Positions 1 to 7,960 of a stretch of 14,690 nt of DNA are shown here, piece after piece. The stretch is from positions 1 to 14,690 of the forward strand of contig CALERM010000188.1 of assembly GCA_937907715.1 (NCBI GenBank), in the 5' to 3' direction. Under the pieces are notes generated by a model. It worked only from the letters and a program-made list of their open reading frames with translations, ran no database searches and was not told the origin of the DNA. The DNA comes from an uncultured Clostridia bacterium. Its GTDB lineage: Bacteria; Bacillota; Clostridia; Oscillospirales; Oscillospiraceae. Position 1 is the first letter of the stretch; each line of letters opens with the position of its first letter. The position numbers were made by a program, and so were the translations under genes.

Positions 1-12
1 CATATAAAGCCT

Positions 13-1467
13 CTATTCTTCCCCCGTGGGGATGGAAATGGTAACAAGGGTGCCGGCGCCCTCTGCGTTTTCCAGCGTGATTGTGCCGCCGTGCATGGTG
101 ACGATTTCCTCGCACACAGCTAAGCCGATGCCGCTGCCGCGCGCCTTCGAGCTGCCCTTGTAAAATTTCATTTTGACATGCGGCAGCTCCTCTTCGGGGA
201 TGCCGGGACCGTAGTCGCGGATGCGCACGACGATCTGTCCGTTTTCAAGTCCGATCGAGGCGGTAATGCGCTTACCGTCTCCGCCGTGCTTTGCCGCATT
301 GTCGAGAACATTCAGAAATACCTGCCGCATGCGCGCCACGTCGCACGGAATCTCCGGAATTTCCTCCTCACACGGCTCATATTCGAGCGTGATGCCCTCC
401 TGCCGCAGCCGCGAGCCGTACATGAACACCGTATCTTCAAACTCAGCAAGAAGATCCGCTTTTTCCACATTCAGCGTAAATCTGCCGTCCTGCATGCGCG
501 TAAACTCCAAAAGCTCCTCGACCATGCCGGTCAGCCGCTTCGCCTCGCGCAGAATAATGAGCATGCCGCGCCGGGTCTCGGGCTCCAGATTGCCGGAGGA
601 AAGCAGCGTCTCGCCCCAGCCGGAAATTGCCGTAAGCGGGGTGCGCAGCTCGTGGGACACCGACGACATGAACTCCGACTGCGTCTTCTCCGACTGCCCG
701 ATTTTGACGGACATATCGTTGATCGTGTCGGCAAGCTCGCCGATTTCATCGTCGTAATGCTTCGGAATCTGCACACCGTAGGACCCCGCTGCGATGCGCT
801 TTGCTGTCGCTGTAATTTCTGTGACCGGCTCGATGATCGAGCGGATGAAAAAGCTGCTGATGAAGAACATCGACGCGATGAAAATGAGTCCCGCCGTCAG
901 CGCAATCAAGCCGATCATCAGAATCTGCCGGTCCACGTTTTTCAGCCCCGTCACATACCGCAGGACGCCGATCACCTCGCCGTTGGAGTAAATCATGGGA
1001 CTCGAAACGGCAAGAATCCGCTCATGCGTATCGGGGTCTCGCCCTTGATAGCGCGCGAGCCTTCCGGTCGTGACCGCCTCCTGAATATCCGGCGTCTGGG
1101 GGCTTTTGCCCGCAAACTCGCCGTAGGACGAGGCAACCATTCTGCCGTCCGGCGTGATAAATTGCAGCTCCAGCTTATCCTTCTCCTCAAAGGTCTGGGC
1201 GAACTGGATGCAGGACTGGTAGTATTCGTTGTAGCTCTGGCTGATGTAGTTGCTGAAAAAGTCTGTGGTGGTCTTCGCCTTCGCTTCCAGCCCGGAGCGC
1301 ACGTTGGAGTAATAGTACGCGCCGAGGCTCAGTGTGATTGCCGCCACGCACAGCGCCGCCAACACAACCATGACGCTGACGTTGTTGACAAGCCAGCGCC
1401 GCTCCAGTCCTGCAAGCTTCCGGCGCTTCGGCGCCGCACGTTTAATTATCTCGCTCAGACGCCCCAT
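13..1467 (-). CDS. Membrane sensor histidine kinase (Cache-HAMP-HisKA-HATPase)
   Basis: A 484-residue transmembrane sensor kinase that should autophosphorylate on histidine and pass the phosphate to the response regulator encoded just before it. Visible order: a basic N-terminus, membrane segment 1 (about 28-52), an extracytoplasmic domain of about 125 residues that resembles a single Cache fold, membrane segment 2 (about 182-208), HAMP linker (about 209-260), HisKA with SHELRTPL (phospho-acceptor H272), then the ATPase domain with the N box around N386-N390, G1 DYGPGIP (418-424), F box at F435 and G2 GSGIGL (444-449). All catalytic motifs are intact. There is no cytoplasmic PAS domain, so sensing is probably through the outer loop or the membrane. 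Its start overlaps the end of the regulator gene by 13 bases, which suggests translational coupling. The ligand is unknown. The layout recalls PhoR/WalK-type kinases, but I would not give it a name. Confidence 0.95.
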   Translation of the reverse strand: MGRLSEIIKRAAPKRRKLAGLERRWLVNNVSVMVVLAALCVAAITLSLGAYYYSNVRSGLEAKAKTTTDFFSNYISQSYNEYYQSCIQFAQTFEEKDKLELQFITPDGRMVASSYGEFAGKSPQTPDIQEAVTTGRLARYQGRDPDTHERILAVSSPMIYSNGEVIGVLRYVTGLKNVDRQILMIGLIALTAGLIFIASMFFISSFFIRSIIEPVTEITATAKRIAAGSYGVQIPKHYDDEIGELADTINDMSVKIGQSEKTQSEFMSSVSHELRTPLTAISGWGETLLSSGNLEPETRRGMLIILREAKRLTGMVEELLEFTRMQDGRFTLNVEKADLLAEFEDTVFMYGSRLRQEGITLEYEPCEEEIPEIPCDVARMRQVFLNVLDNAAKHGGDGKRITASIGLENGQIVVRIRDYGPGIPEEELPHVKMKFYKGSSKARGSGIGLAVCEEIVTMHGGTITLENAEGAGTLVTISIPTGEE

Positions 1468-2141
1468 TTGTATCCGAAGCCCCAGACGGTTGTGATATAG
1501 ACCGGGTTTGCCGTGTCGTCTTCAATCTTGATACGAAGGCGGCGGATGTTGACGTCGACGATTTTCAGCTCGCCGTCGTAGTCGCGTCCCCAGACGGTCG
1601 TCAGAATGTCCTCACGCGAGAGCGCTCTGCCTGGATTCTGCATGAAAAGCTTCATGATCGCGTATTCGACCTGCGTGAGCTTGATGCGCTTTCCCTCTTT
1701 GTCGAGCGTCCGGTTTCTCGTGTTGAGAACGAACGGTCCCTGCGTCAGCTCGACGGAATCCGACTGCGTGTCGCTTCCAATGCGCCGGTAAAGCGCGTCG
1801 ATGCGCGCGGTCAGCTCGGCGGGGCTGAACGGCTTGGTCATATAGTCGTCCGCGCCGGTCATGAGACCCGTGACCTTGTCCATCTCCTGGCTTCTTGCGG
1901 TTAACATAATAATGCCGATCTTCTTATCGGTCGCCCGGATGTTCCGGCAGACCTCAAAGCCGTCGATGTCCGGCAGCATAATATCGAGAATCGCAACGCC
2001 GACGTCCGGATGCTCTTTGAGCTTTTCCAGCGCCTCCATGCCCGTGCCGGCTTCCAGGACCTCGTAGCCCGCCCGGTTGAGATTGATCACAACAAAGCTG
2101 CGAATGCTGACCTCATCTTCCAGAATCAATACTTTTTTCAT
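1455..2141 (-). CDS. OmpR/PhoB-family response regulator
   Basis: A 228-residue two-domain regulator. The receiver domain (about 1-118) carries the acidic pair E8/D9, phospho-acceptor D53 in ILDIMLP, T81 and K103 in TKPF. The C-terminal winged helix (about 130-228) has the usual recognition helix with VDVNIRRLR and ends in the GFGYKW wing. It should bind DNA as a dimer when phosphorylated by the overlapping kinase gene. The start at MKKVLILEDE is the standard one and is preceded by GGGGGAG, 15 bases after the stop codon of the lipoprotein gene. It belongs with PhoP/WalR-like regulators of Gram-positive bacteria. The regulon cannot be read from this window, although its own operon promoter (3520-3548) is an obvious candidate. 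Confidence 0.96.
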   Translation of the reverse strand: MKKVLILEDEVSIRSFVVINLNRAGYEVLEAGTGMEALEKLKEHPDVGVAILDIMLPDIDGFEVCRNIRATDKKIGIIMLTARSQEMDKVTGLMTGADDYMTKPFSPAELTARIDALYRRIGSDTQSDSVELTQGPFVLNTRNRTLDKEGKRIKLTQVEYAIMKLFMQNPGRALSREDILTTVWGRDYDGELKIVDVNIRRLRIKIEDDTANPVYITTVWGFGYKWGV

Positions 2142-2156
2142 AAGCCGCTTCTCCCC

Positions 2157-3485
2157 CTATGTATCGCCGGAATTCCAGTCGACATGTATAATATGGAACA
2201 TCTGCCGCAGCTCATCCTGCGTCAGATTCTTTGCCTGATTTGCCGTGCCGAGGCTTGCGCTGTAGGCAGCGTCTGTCTGCTCCAGCAGCAAAAACCGCCC
2301 GTCCTCCTGCGCGCGCGCCGTACGCCGGTCGCCGGTAAAGGCGTAGATCGTAAAAATCGGCTCTGCCGGTGCCGCGCCGTTCCAGCTGGAAAAGACCAGA
2401 CCGCCGCGCGCGCCCTGCACCTCGTCTGCCCGGCTGATGGTAATGCGCTCGTCCCAGCTCTCCGGGATTTCCACATACCAGCCGCCGGAAAACCGGTGGT
2501 AGGTCCGAAGGACCACCTCGCGGCTGCCGTCAAGCCCCAGCCGGTACCAGCGAATGAGCGAATATGTCTCCGCCGCCGCGTCTGCCGCCGGGAGCGAGAC
2601 GAGCTCCGGCAGCTCCACAAGACCGTCTGCATTGATGTCGCAGGCATAAGCAAACGGATTGCGCACCGTCTGCGGCGTCTCATCCAGACTGGAAAGATTC
2701 TGGAACGTGCCGCCGCGGAAGATGAAAACGTCCGTTGCCAGCGCGTCTTCCTCGGCTGCGCTTGTGACGAATACCGCCGGAATATTGTAGGCGACAGCGC
2801 CCGTCATGATCCGTTTGACGGAAACGGCGTCGTGCGCCAGGGAAGCCTCCGGTCCGCGCTCCATCTGATCGTTCCGGTAGCGGTAAAGCTCTGCCGCGCC
2901 GCGGCGCGTCTCAGCATCAAAGCGCAGCACAAACAGATCTGCCCGCCCGTCGTTATCCAGATCGCAGGTCGTAAACTGGCTGTAGCTTGCCGTCATCAGC
3001 TCGACAATCTCCCCGTTTTCCATCGCGTAGGCGCTCACCGACTGCAGCACCTGATCGGTCAGCTGCCTGCCGATCAGAATCTCCTGCCCAGCTTCGCCGT
3101 CGAGGTCCACATATTCCACGCGCGCAAACGTTGTGCCGTTTCCCTCGATGACGCCAATATTCTGATATGCGCCGTCCGTTTTGTCGAAGACGTAAGCCTT
3201 GAGCGGCCTTTCTCCCGCGGTCCGGGCAAAGACGATTGCCTCTTCCTCCCCGTCGCCGTCGAGATCGGCAAGCTGCACCGACTGCTGGTTGCTGCCGGAG
3301 ACGGGCGCACTGTAGGAGCAGCTGTCCGCAGCCATCACCTCGTCGATTGCCATCTGCAAATTGTCGTATTCATCGGAGTGCCGGGGCAGCGTATACAGCT
3401 CGTCAACCGTCTTGACAAAGCAGCCGGAAAGCAGCAGACACAGCGCGCCCGCCAGAAAAACAGGCGAAAGTCTTCGCAGCTTCAA
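2157..3485 (-). CDS. Secreted lipoprotein with calcium-loop-like (FG-GAP/VCBS-type) repeats
   Basis: A 442-residue protein with a lipoprotein signal: basic MKLRR, a hydrophobic stretch (about 8-20) and the lipobox LSGC with lipidation at C22, so it should be anchored to the outer face of the cytoplasmic membrane. The mature part has at least four acidic turns of the D-x-D-x-D-G type: DLDGDGEEE (74-82), DLDGEAGQE (127-135), DLDNDGRAD (175-183) and DINADGLVE (283-291). Each is followed by a short hydrophobic strand, as in FG-GAP/VCBS beta-propeller repeats and calcium-binding loops. The start codon is TTG, chosen because it is the only start that gives the signal peptide with a strong AGGAGG nine bases upstream. 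It is the first gene of a unit with the response regulator and sensor kinase. No enzyme motif is visible and the function is unknown. A role in sensing or as a regulated envelope protein is inference from position only. Confidence 0.88.
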   Translation of the reverse strand: MKLRRLSPVFLAGALCLLLSGCFVKTVDELYTLPRHSDEYDNLQMAIDEVMAADSCSYSAPVSGSNQQSVQLADLDGDGEEEAIVFARTAGERPLKAYVFDKTDGAYQNIGVIEGNGTTFARVEYVDLDGEAGQEILIGRQLTDQVLQSVSAYAMENGEIVELMTASYSQFTTCDLDNDGRADLFVLRFDAETRRGAAELYRYRNDQMERGPEASLAHDAVSVKRIMTGAVAYNIPAVFVTSAAEEDALATDVFIFRGGTFQNLSSLDETPQTVRNPFAYACDINADGLVELPELVSLPAADAAAETYSLIRWYRLGLDGSREVVLRTYHRFSGGWYVEIPESWDERITISRADEVQGARGGLVFSSWNGAAPAEPIFTIYAFTGDRRTARAQEDGRFLLLEQTDAAYSASLGTANQAKNLTQDELRQMFHIIHVDWNSGDT

Positions 3486-3494
3486 TGCCCCGTC

Positions 3495-3500
3495 CCTCCT
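3495..3500 (-). promoter_or_regulatory. Ribosome binding site fixing a TTG start
   Basis: AGGAGG on the minus strand, nine bases before TTG at 3483-3485. No ATG or GTG at suitable spacing would keep the lipoprotein signal peptide in frame, so this site decides the start of the lipoprotein gene. Confidence 0.8.
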
Positions 3501-3519
3501 TTACATAACATCAGCGTAC

Positions 3520-3548
3520 ATTGTATCACAAATTGTTACAGTTGTGTA
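3520..3548 (-). promoter_or_regulatory. Promoter for the lipoprotein/two-component unit
   Basis: On the minus strand, TACACA (3543-3548, four of six matches to the -35 consensus) is followed after 17 bases by TACAAT (3520-3525). A TG one base upstream makes this an extended -10 element (TGATACAAT). The predicted start lies near 3513, giving a leader of roughly 27 bases. It occupies the 83-base gap after dnaE. No strong hairpin terminator for dnaE is visible there, so some read-through from dnaE is possible. Confidence 0.6.
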
Positions 3549-3568
3549 GCGCTTTTGTAAAATATTCC

Positions 3569-6500
3569 TCATTTGAGGACAACATTTTTTTCGCCGAGCA
3601 GACCGCGCAGCTCTGAGAGCATGATTTCCTCTGGCATGCATCTGCCGCCCATGCGCACGCCGGTGTCGGCGTAGTAGACGACAGTCTTGACAGAGCCGGG
3701 GAACATGTTTAAAATCGGGACAATCTTGTCGCTGCCCTTCTGCCCCGTGTGGGCAATTTTGAGATACAGCGTCTTTCCTGCCAGCGACTGCGCCGACTGC
3801 TGGCGCGCCTCGCTCTTTGCGTCGAACTCGCTGAGCCTGACCACACGGTTGACAATCAACTGCGGGTCTTTGTCGTCGCGGACGGAAATGCGCCCGGAAA
3901 TCACGACCGCCGATGTTTCATAGAGAAGTGAGCCATACTGCCCCAGTGCATTGGAAAACGTCAGAAGCTCCATCGAGCCTGTGTCGTCCTCCAGCGTCAC
4001 ATACGCCATCATCGACTGGTTCTTCGTCGTCTTCATTTTGACGTTCTGGACAATGCCCGCAATATTCACAGCCTGCTCGTCGCTGAACTCGTCCGTATGC
4101 TCGGAGAAGCTCTCCAGAATCGCGCCGATGCTTACCACGTTCGCGCCCTGCAGCTTTTCGCGGTAGGCGTCCATCGGGTGCCCCGAGAGATACAGCCCTG
4201 TCGTCTCACGCTCGAGCTTCATGCGCTCGTCCGCCGCAAGCTCGGGGATATCCGGCACATGCACCTCGGGAACGGGCGGCGTATCCTCGCTGCTGCCGAG
4301 GTCAAAAAAGCCGATCTGCCCGTCGACATTCTTGCGTTTTCCTGCCGCCACGGTGTCCAGAACTGCCTCATAGATCTGCAGCAGCTGCGACCGGTAGAGC
4401 CCGAAGCAGTCGCACGCGCCGCATTTGATCAGGTTTTCCAGCGCCCGCTTGTTGAGGTCCGTGCCGTACATCCGCTGGCAGAAATTCTCCAGCCCCGTAT
4501 AGGGTCCGTCCTGCGCGCGGTCTGCCATCACCTTCTGGATAAACCCGCGCCCGATGTTTTTGATGGCGGCAAGCCCGAAGCGAATGCCATCGGGAACGAC
4601 GGTAAAATGATCGTTCGACTCGTTGATATCCGGCGGCAGAACGGCAATCCCCATCGCCTTGCACTCGGCGATATACTCGGAAATCTTCGTCGAGCTGTCG
4701 AGCACCGAGGTCATAAGCGCCGCCATATACTGCTTCGGATAGTAGTACTTGAACCACGCTGTCTGATAGGCGATGACCGCATAGCAGACCGAATGTGCCT
4801 TGTTGAAGGCGTAATTTGCGAAGTCATACATCTCGTTATAGATCGACTCCGCCACCTGCGCCGGAATGCCGTTTGCCTCGCAGCCGCAGATGCCGCGCGC
4901 GGGGTCTCCGTGCAGAAATGCGCCGCGCTCTTTTTCGATGTCCTTGACCTTCTTTTTGGACATCGCCCGGCGCACCATGTCCGCCTGTCCCAGAGAATAC
5001 CCACCGAGCTTGCGGAAAATCTCAATGACCTGCTCCTGATACAAAATGCAGCCGTAGGTAACGGACAGAATCGGCTCCAACGACGGGTGCTTGTATTTGA
5101 CCAGCTTCGGATCGTTTTTGCAAGCGATAAGCCGCGGAATCGAATCCATGGGTCCGGGTCGGTACGCCGCGACGATGATGGAAAGATCTTCAATCGACTG
5201 CGGCTTCAAGCCCACGCAGACGCTTGTCATGCCGGTCGACTCCATCTGGAACACGCCCGACGTTCTGCCCTGCGTCAGCATCTGCATGACCTTCGGGTCG
5301 TTGTCTGTGACGCGCGCCATGGAAAAGTCCGGCTCTGTTTTGCGGATGTCGGCGATTGCGTCGTCGATGACCGTGATGTTCCGAAGCCCCAGAAAGTCCA
5401 TCTTGAGAAGTCCAAGCTCCTCGAGCGTCGTCATGGTGTATTCGGTGACGGTCGTCTCGTCGTTGGTCGCCAGCGGCACATAATCGTAAACAGGAAGGCG
5501 CGTAATGACGACGCCTGCTGCATGGGTCGAGGTATTGCGCGGCATGCCCTCAAGCGCCATCGCCGTATCGATGAGGTTCTGCACGCGCGCGTCCTGCTCA
5601 TACATGTCCTTGAGCCGCGGCGAGACGCGCAGCGCCTCCTTGAGCGTCATATGCGGCGTCGCCGGGACGAGCTTTGCCACGACGTCAGTCTCTGCAAAGG
5701 TAAAGTTGAGCGCTCTTCCGACGTCGCGGATGGCGCCCCTCGCCGCCATGGTGCCGAAGGTCACGATCTGCGCGACATGATCGTCTCCGTACTTGCGCCG
5801 GACATAGTCGACCACCTCGCCGCGCCGCGTGTCTCCGAAGTCCATATCGATATCGGGCATGGTCACGCGCTCGGGGTTCAGAAAGCGCTCAAAGAACAGT
5901 CCGTATTTCATCGGGTCGATTTCCGTGATATGCAGCGCATACGTCACCATCGAGCCTGCCGCGCTGCCGCGCCCGGGTCCGACGGGAATGCCTGCGCTTT
6001 TCGCAAAATTTACAAAGTCCCACACGATCAGGAAGTAGTCGGTAAAGCCCATCTTCTCGATCATATCGATCTCATATTCCATCTGCGCGCGATACTCTGG
6101 ATGCGCGTCCCCATAGCGCTCCTTGTAGCCCTTGTCGCAAAGCTCCTTGAGATAGGTCAGTGAATCGTAGCCCGCAGGCAGCTTGAATTCCGGCAGGTGG
6201 TATTTGCCGAAGGTAAATTCGACGTTGCAGCGCGCGGCGATTTTCGCCGTGTTTTCGATTGCCTCCGGGTGCGCGGCAAAAAGCTCGCGCATCTGTTCTT
6301 CGGATTTTAAATAGAACTCCTGCGTCTCAAATTTGAGCCGGTTCGTATCGTCTACGGTTTTCCCCATTTGGATGCACATAAGAACATCCTGGATTTTCGC
6401 GTCCGCCTGGCGCAGATAGTGCGCGTCGTTCGTCACGACAAGCGGAAGCCCCGTTTCCTCGGACAGCCGGACCAGCTGGTCGTTGACCTTCGGCTGCTCG

Positions 6501-7039
6501 GGAAGACCGTGGTTCTGAAGCTCCAGATAGTAGTGATCGGGTCCGAAAATTTCCGCGTATTCGAGCGCGGCTTTCTTTGCGCCGTCATAGTCCCCCTGCA
6601 TCAGTAGCTGCGGCAGTTTCCCGGCAAGGCACGCCGAGAGCGCAATAATCCCCTCATGATGCGCGCGCAGCAGCTCCATGTCGACACGCGGGCGGTTATA
6701 AAACCCGTCCAAAAAGCCGCGCGAAACCATGTAGCTGAGGTTCCGGTAGCCCGTCTCGTTTTCGCACAGCAGAACGAGGTGATACGCCTCCTTATCCAGC
6801 GCATGCACTTTATCGAAACGGGTCCGTGGCGCGACATAGACCTCGCAGCCGATGATGGGCTTGACGCCCGCCGCCTTTGCTGCCTTATAAAAATCGATGG
6901 CGCCGTACATGACGCCGTGGTCCGTGATGGCAATCGCGTCCTGCCCCAGATCCTTGACGCGCGCCATAAGCTCCGCGATGCGGCACGCGCCGTCAAGAAG
7001 GCTGTACTCCGTATGGACATGCAGATGGACAAAACTCAT
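3569..7039 (-). CDS. dnaE: DNA polymerase III subunit alpha
   Basis: A 1156-residue C-family replicative DNA polymerase. The N-terminal PHP domain starts with HLHVHTEYS and retains what look like all nine metal ligands: H7, H9, D16, H41, E66, H87, C137, D205 and H207. The polymerase core shows PVGPGRGSAAGS (353-364), the catalytic aspartates D398 and D400 in PDIDMDF, D548 in KMDFLGLR, YQEQV (667-671) and FNKAHS (745-750). A helix-hairpin-helix segment lies near 820-835, a probable sliding-clamp motif QIGFF at 908-912, and an OB fold at about 990-1060. It is the last gene of the murB operon. It starts three bases after the whiA stop, and its ribosome binding site GGAGG lies inside the last whiA codons, so translation is probably coupled. 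The length and order fit the DnaE1/DnaE3 type found in Gram-positive bacteria. Confidence 0.98.
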   Translation of the reverse strand: MSFVHLHVHTEYSLLDGACRIAELMARVKDLGQDAIAITDHGVMYGAIDFYKAAKAAGVKPIIGCEVYVAPRTRFDKVHALDKEAYHLVLLCENETGYRNLSYMVSRGFLDGFYNRPRVDMELLRAHHEGIIALSACLAGKLPQLLMQGDYDGAKKAALEYAEIFGPDHYYLELQNHGLPEQPKVNDQLVRLSEETGLPLVVTNDAHYLRQADAKIQDVLMCIQMGKTVDDTNRLKFETQEFYLKSEEQMRELFAAHPEAIENTAKIAARCNVEFTFGKYHLPEFKLPAGYDSLTYLKELCDKGYKERYGDAHPEYRAQMEYEIDMIEKMGFTDYFLIVWDFVNFAKSAGIPVGPGRGSAAGSMVTYALHITEIDPMKYGLFFERFLNPERVTMPDIDMDFGDTRRGEVVDYVRRKYGDDHVAQIVTFGTMAARGAIRDVGRALNFTFAETDVVAKLVPATPHMTLKEALRVSPRLKDMYEQDARVQNLIDTAMALEGMPRNTSTHAAGVVITRLPVYDYVPLATNDETTVTEYTMTTLEELGLLKMDFLGLRNITVIDDAIADIRKTEPDFSMARVTDNDPKVMQMLTQGRTSGVFQMESTGMTSVCVGLKPQSIEDLSIIVAAYRPGPMDSIPRLIACKNDPKLVKYKHPSLEPILSVTYGCILYQEQVIEIFRKLGGYSLGQADMVRRAMSKKKVKDIEKERGAFLHGDPARGICGCEANGIPAQVAESIYNEMYDFANYAFNKAHSVCYAVIAYQTAWFKYYYPKQYMAALMTSVLDSSTKISEYIAECKAMGIAVLPPDINESNDHFTVVPDGIRFGLAAIKNIGRGFIQKVMADRAQDGPYTGLENFCQRMYGTDLNKRALENLIKCGACDCFGLYRSQLLQIYEAVLDTVAAGKRKNVDGQIGFFDLGSSEDTPPVPEVHVPDIPELAADERMKLERETTGLYLSGHPMDAYREKLQGANVVSIGAILESFSEHTDEFSDEQAVNIAGIVQNVKMKTTKNQSMMAYVTLEDDTGSMELLTFSNALGQYGSLLYETSAVVISGRISVRDDKDPQLIVNRVVRLSEFDAKSEARQQSAQSLAGKTLYLKIAHTGQKGSDKIVPILNMFPGSVKTVVYYADTGVRMGGRCMPEEIMLSELRGLLGEKNVVLK

Positions 7040-7042
7040 AGA

Positions 7043-7948
7043 TTATTCCTCCAATGCGCGCGCCAGCTCCAGAAGCTTTCGCATGCGGTGGTTGATGGCG
7101 GATTTGGTAATGGGTGGCTGCAGCATCGCGGCAAGCTCCTGTAACGTCGCCTCGGGGTTCTCCCGGCGCAATAGCGCGGTTTCCCGCAGCTTTCCTGGAA
7201 GCTTTTCCAGATCCCCCGCTTCCTCCAGCGCGCGGATTGCCGCCATCTGCCCCATCGAAGCGTCGACGACCTTCGTGAGGTTCGCCGTCTCGCAGTTGAC
7301 GCGGCGGTTGACGCCGTTCCGAAGGTCCTTTTCGACCTTCGCCTCCATTACGCCCATGGCGGAAACCTGCGCGCCGATGGCGGTCAGGAAGTCTTCAATG
7401 TAGTCGCTCTGCTTGAAATATAATATATTGTTGCCGCCGCGGGACAGCTCCTTTGGAGAAAAGCCGCACTCGACCAGAAGCGCGCAGGTCTCGCGGCTGA
7501 CCTTGTAATGCGACGTCGTCATTTCCAGATGGTAGCGCTTTGCCGGGTCTGTGACCGAGCCGCCGGCTAAAAATGCGCCGCGCAGATACGCCATGCACTC
7601 GGCTTCCTCTTCGAGCATGCCGAAGTTCACATGCAGCGTCAGACTGGATTTGAGGTCCATTTGCAGGGTCTCAAAAATTTTCGAGATTTTGTCCTCCGAC
7701 GTGACGGCAAATTGCAGCTTGCCCCGGTCGTGCGCGGCAGGCTCCTGATCGAACGTGACGCCGAACGCCTTTTTGAACAGCCGCGGAAGACGCGCGGCAA
7801 AGTCGCGGCTTTCGGTGATGATACGGATTTCCGTGCTGCTGAAGGTGTTGCAGTACAACAGCACCCCGTATCCTTCCGCCACCGCGCAGGATTTTTTGCT
7901 CAGGCTGTCCTTGCACAGCTCTGCTTTGACATTGGATGAAAAAGACAT
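7043..7948 (-). CDS. whiA: WhiA-family DNA-binding regulator
   Basis: A 301-residue WhiA protein. The family combines an N-terminal LAGLIDADG-homing-endonuclease-like fold without nuclease activity and a C-terminal helix-turn-helix. Here the endonuclease-like part is seen at LRGAFLAGGSVTDP (122-135) and HLEMTTSHY (140-148). The C-terminal helix-turn-helix covers about 263-295 (NPEATLQELAAMLQ... SAINHRMRKL). WhiA controls sporulation and division genes in Streptomyces and affects division and chromosome segregation in Bacillus subtilis; its exact targets in Clostridia are not deducible here. The start MSFSSNVKAELC is typical of the family and has GGAGGA upstream. It lies 12 bases after yvcK, matching the conserved rapZ-yvcK-whiA order of Gram-positive genomes. 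Confidence 0.97.
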   Translation of the reverse strand: MSFSSNVKAELCKDSLSKKSCAVAEGYGVLLYCNTFSSTEIRIITESRDFAARLPRLFKKAFGVTFDQEPAAHDRGKLQFAVTSEDKISKIFETLQMDLKSSLTLHVNFGMLEEEAECMAYLRGAFLAGGSVTDPAKRYHLEMTTSHYKVSRETCALLVECGFSPKELSRGGNNILYFKQSDYIEDFLTAIGAQVSAMGVMEAKVEKDLRNGVNRRVNCETANLTKVVDASMGQMAAIRALEEAGDLEKLPGKLRETALLRRENPEATLQELAAMLQPPITKSAINHRMRKLLELARALEE

Positions 7949-7960
7949 GGCTCCTCCAGC

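Noticed and set aside
1..12. A possible ATG on the minus strand at 1-3, nine bases after the kinase stop.
   Set aside because: It could be the start of a next gene in the same unit, with AGAGG overlapping the kinase stop, but only the start codon is inside the window, so nothing can be said about it.
178..1500. A 440-codon plus-strand open frame opposite the sensor kinase.
   Set aside because: The opposite strand encodes a kinase with every motif intact. The antisense product is Arg/His-rich without any recognisable fold.
3540..3580. A short hairpin CCTCA/TGAGG at the dnaE stop as a dnaE terminator.
   Set aside because: The stem is only four to five pairs, includes the stop codon and is followed by a mixed A/T stretch. 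It is too weak to call.
2010..6163. Long plus-strand open frames (2010-3560 and 4097-6163) antisense to the lipoprotein and dnaE genes.
   Set aside because: They lie exactly opposite recognisable genes, are rich in Arg/His/Val in the way of GC-rich antisense frames, show no domain and have no fitting ribosome binding site. They are explained by the rarity of codons such as TTA and CTA on the true strand.
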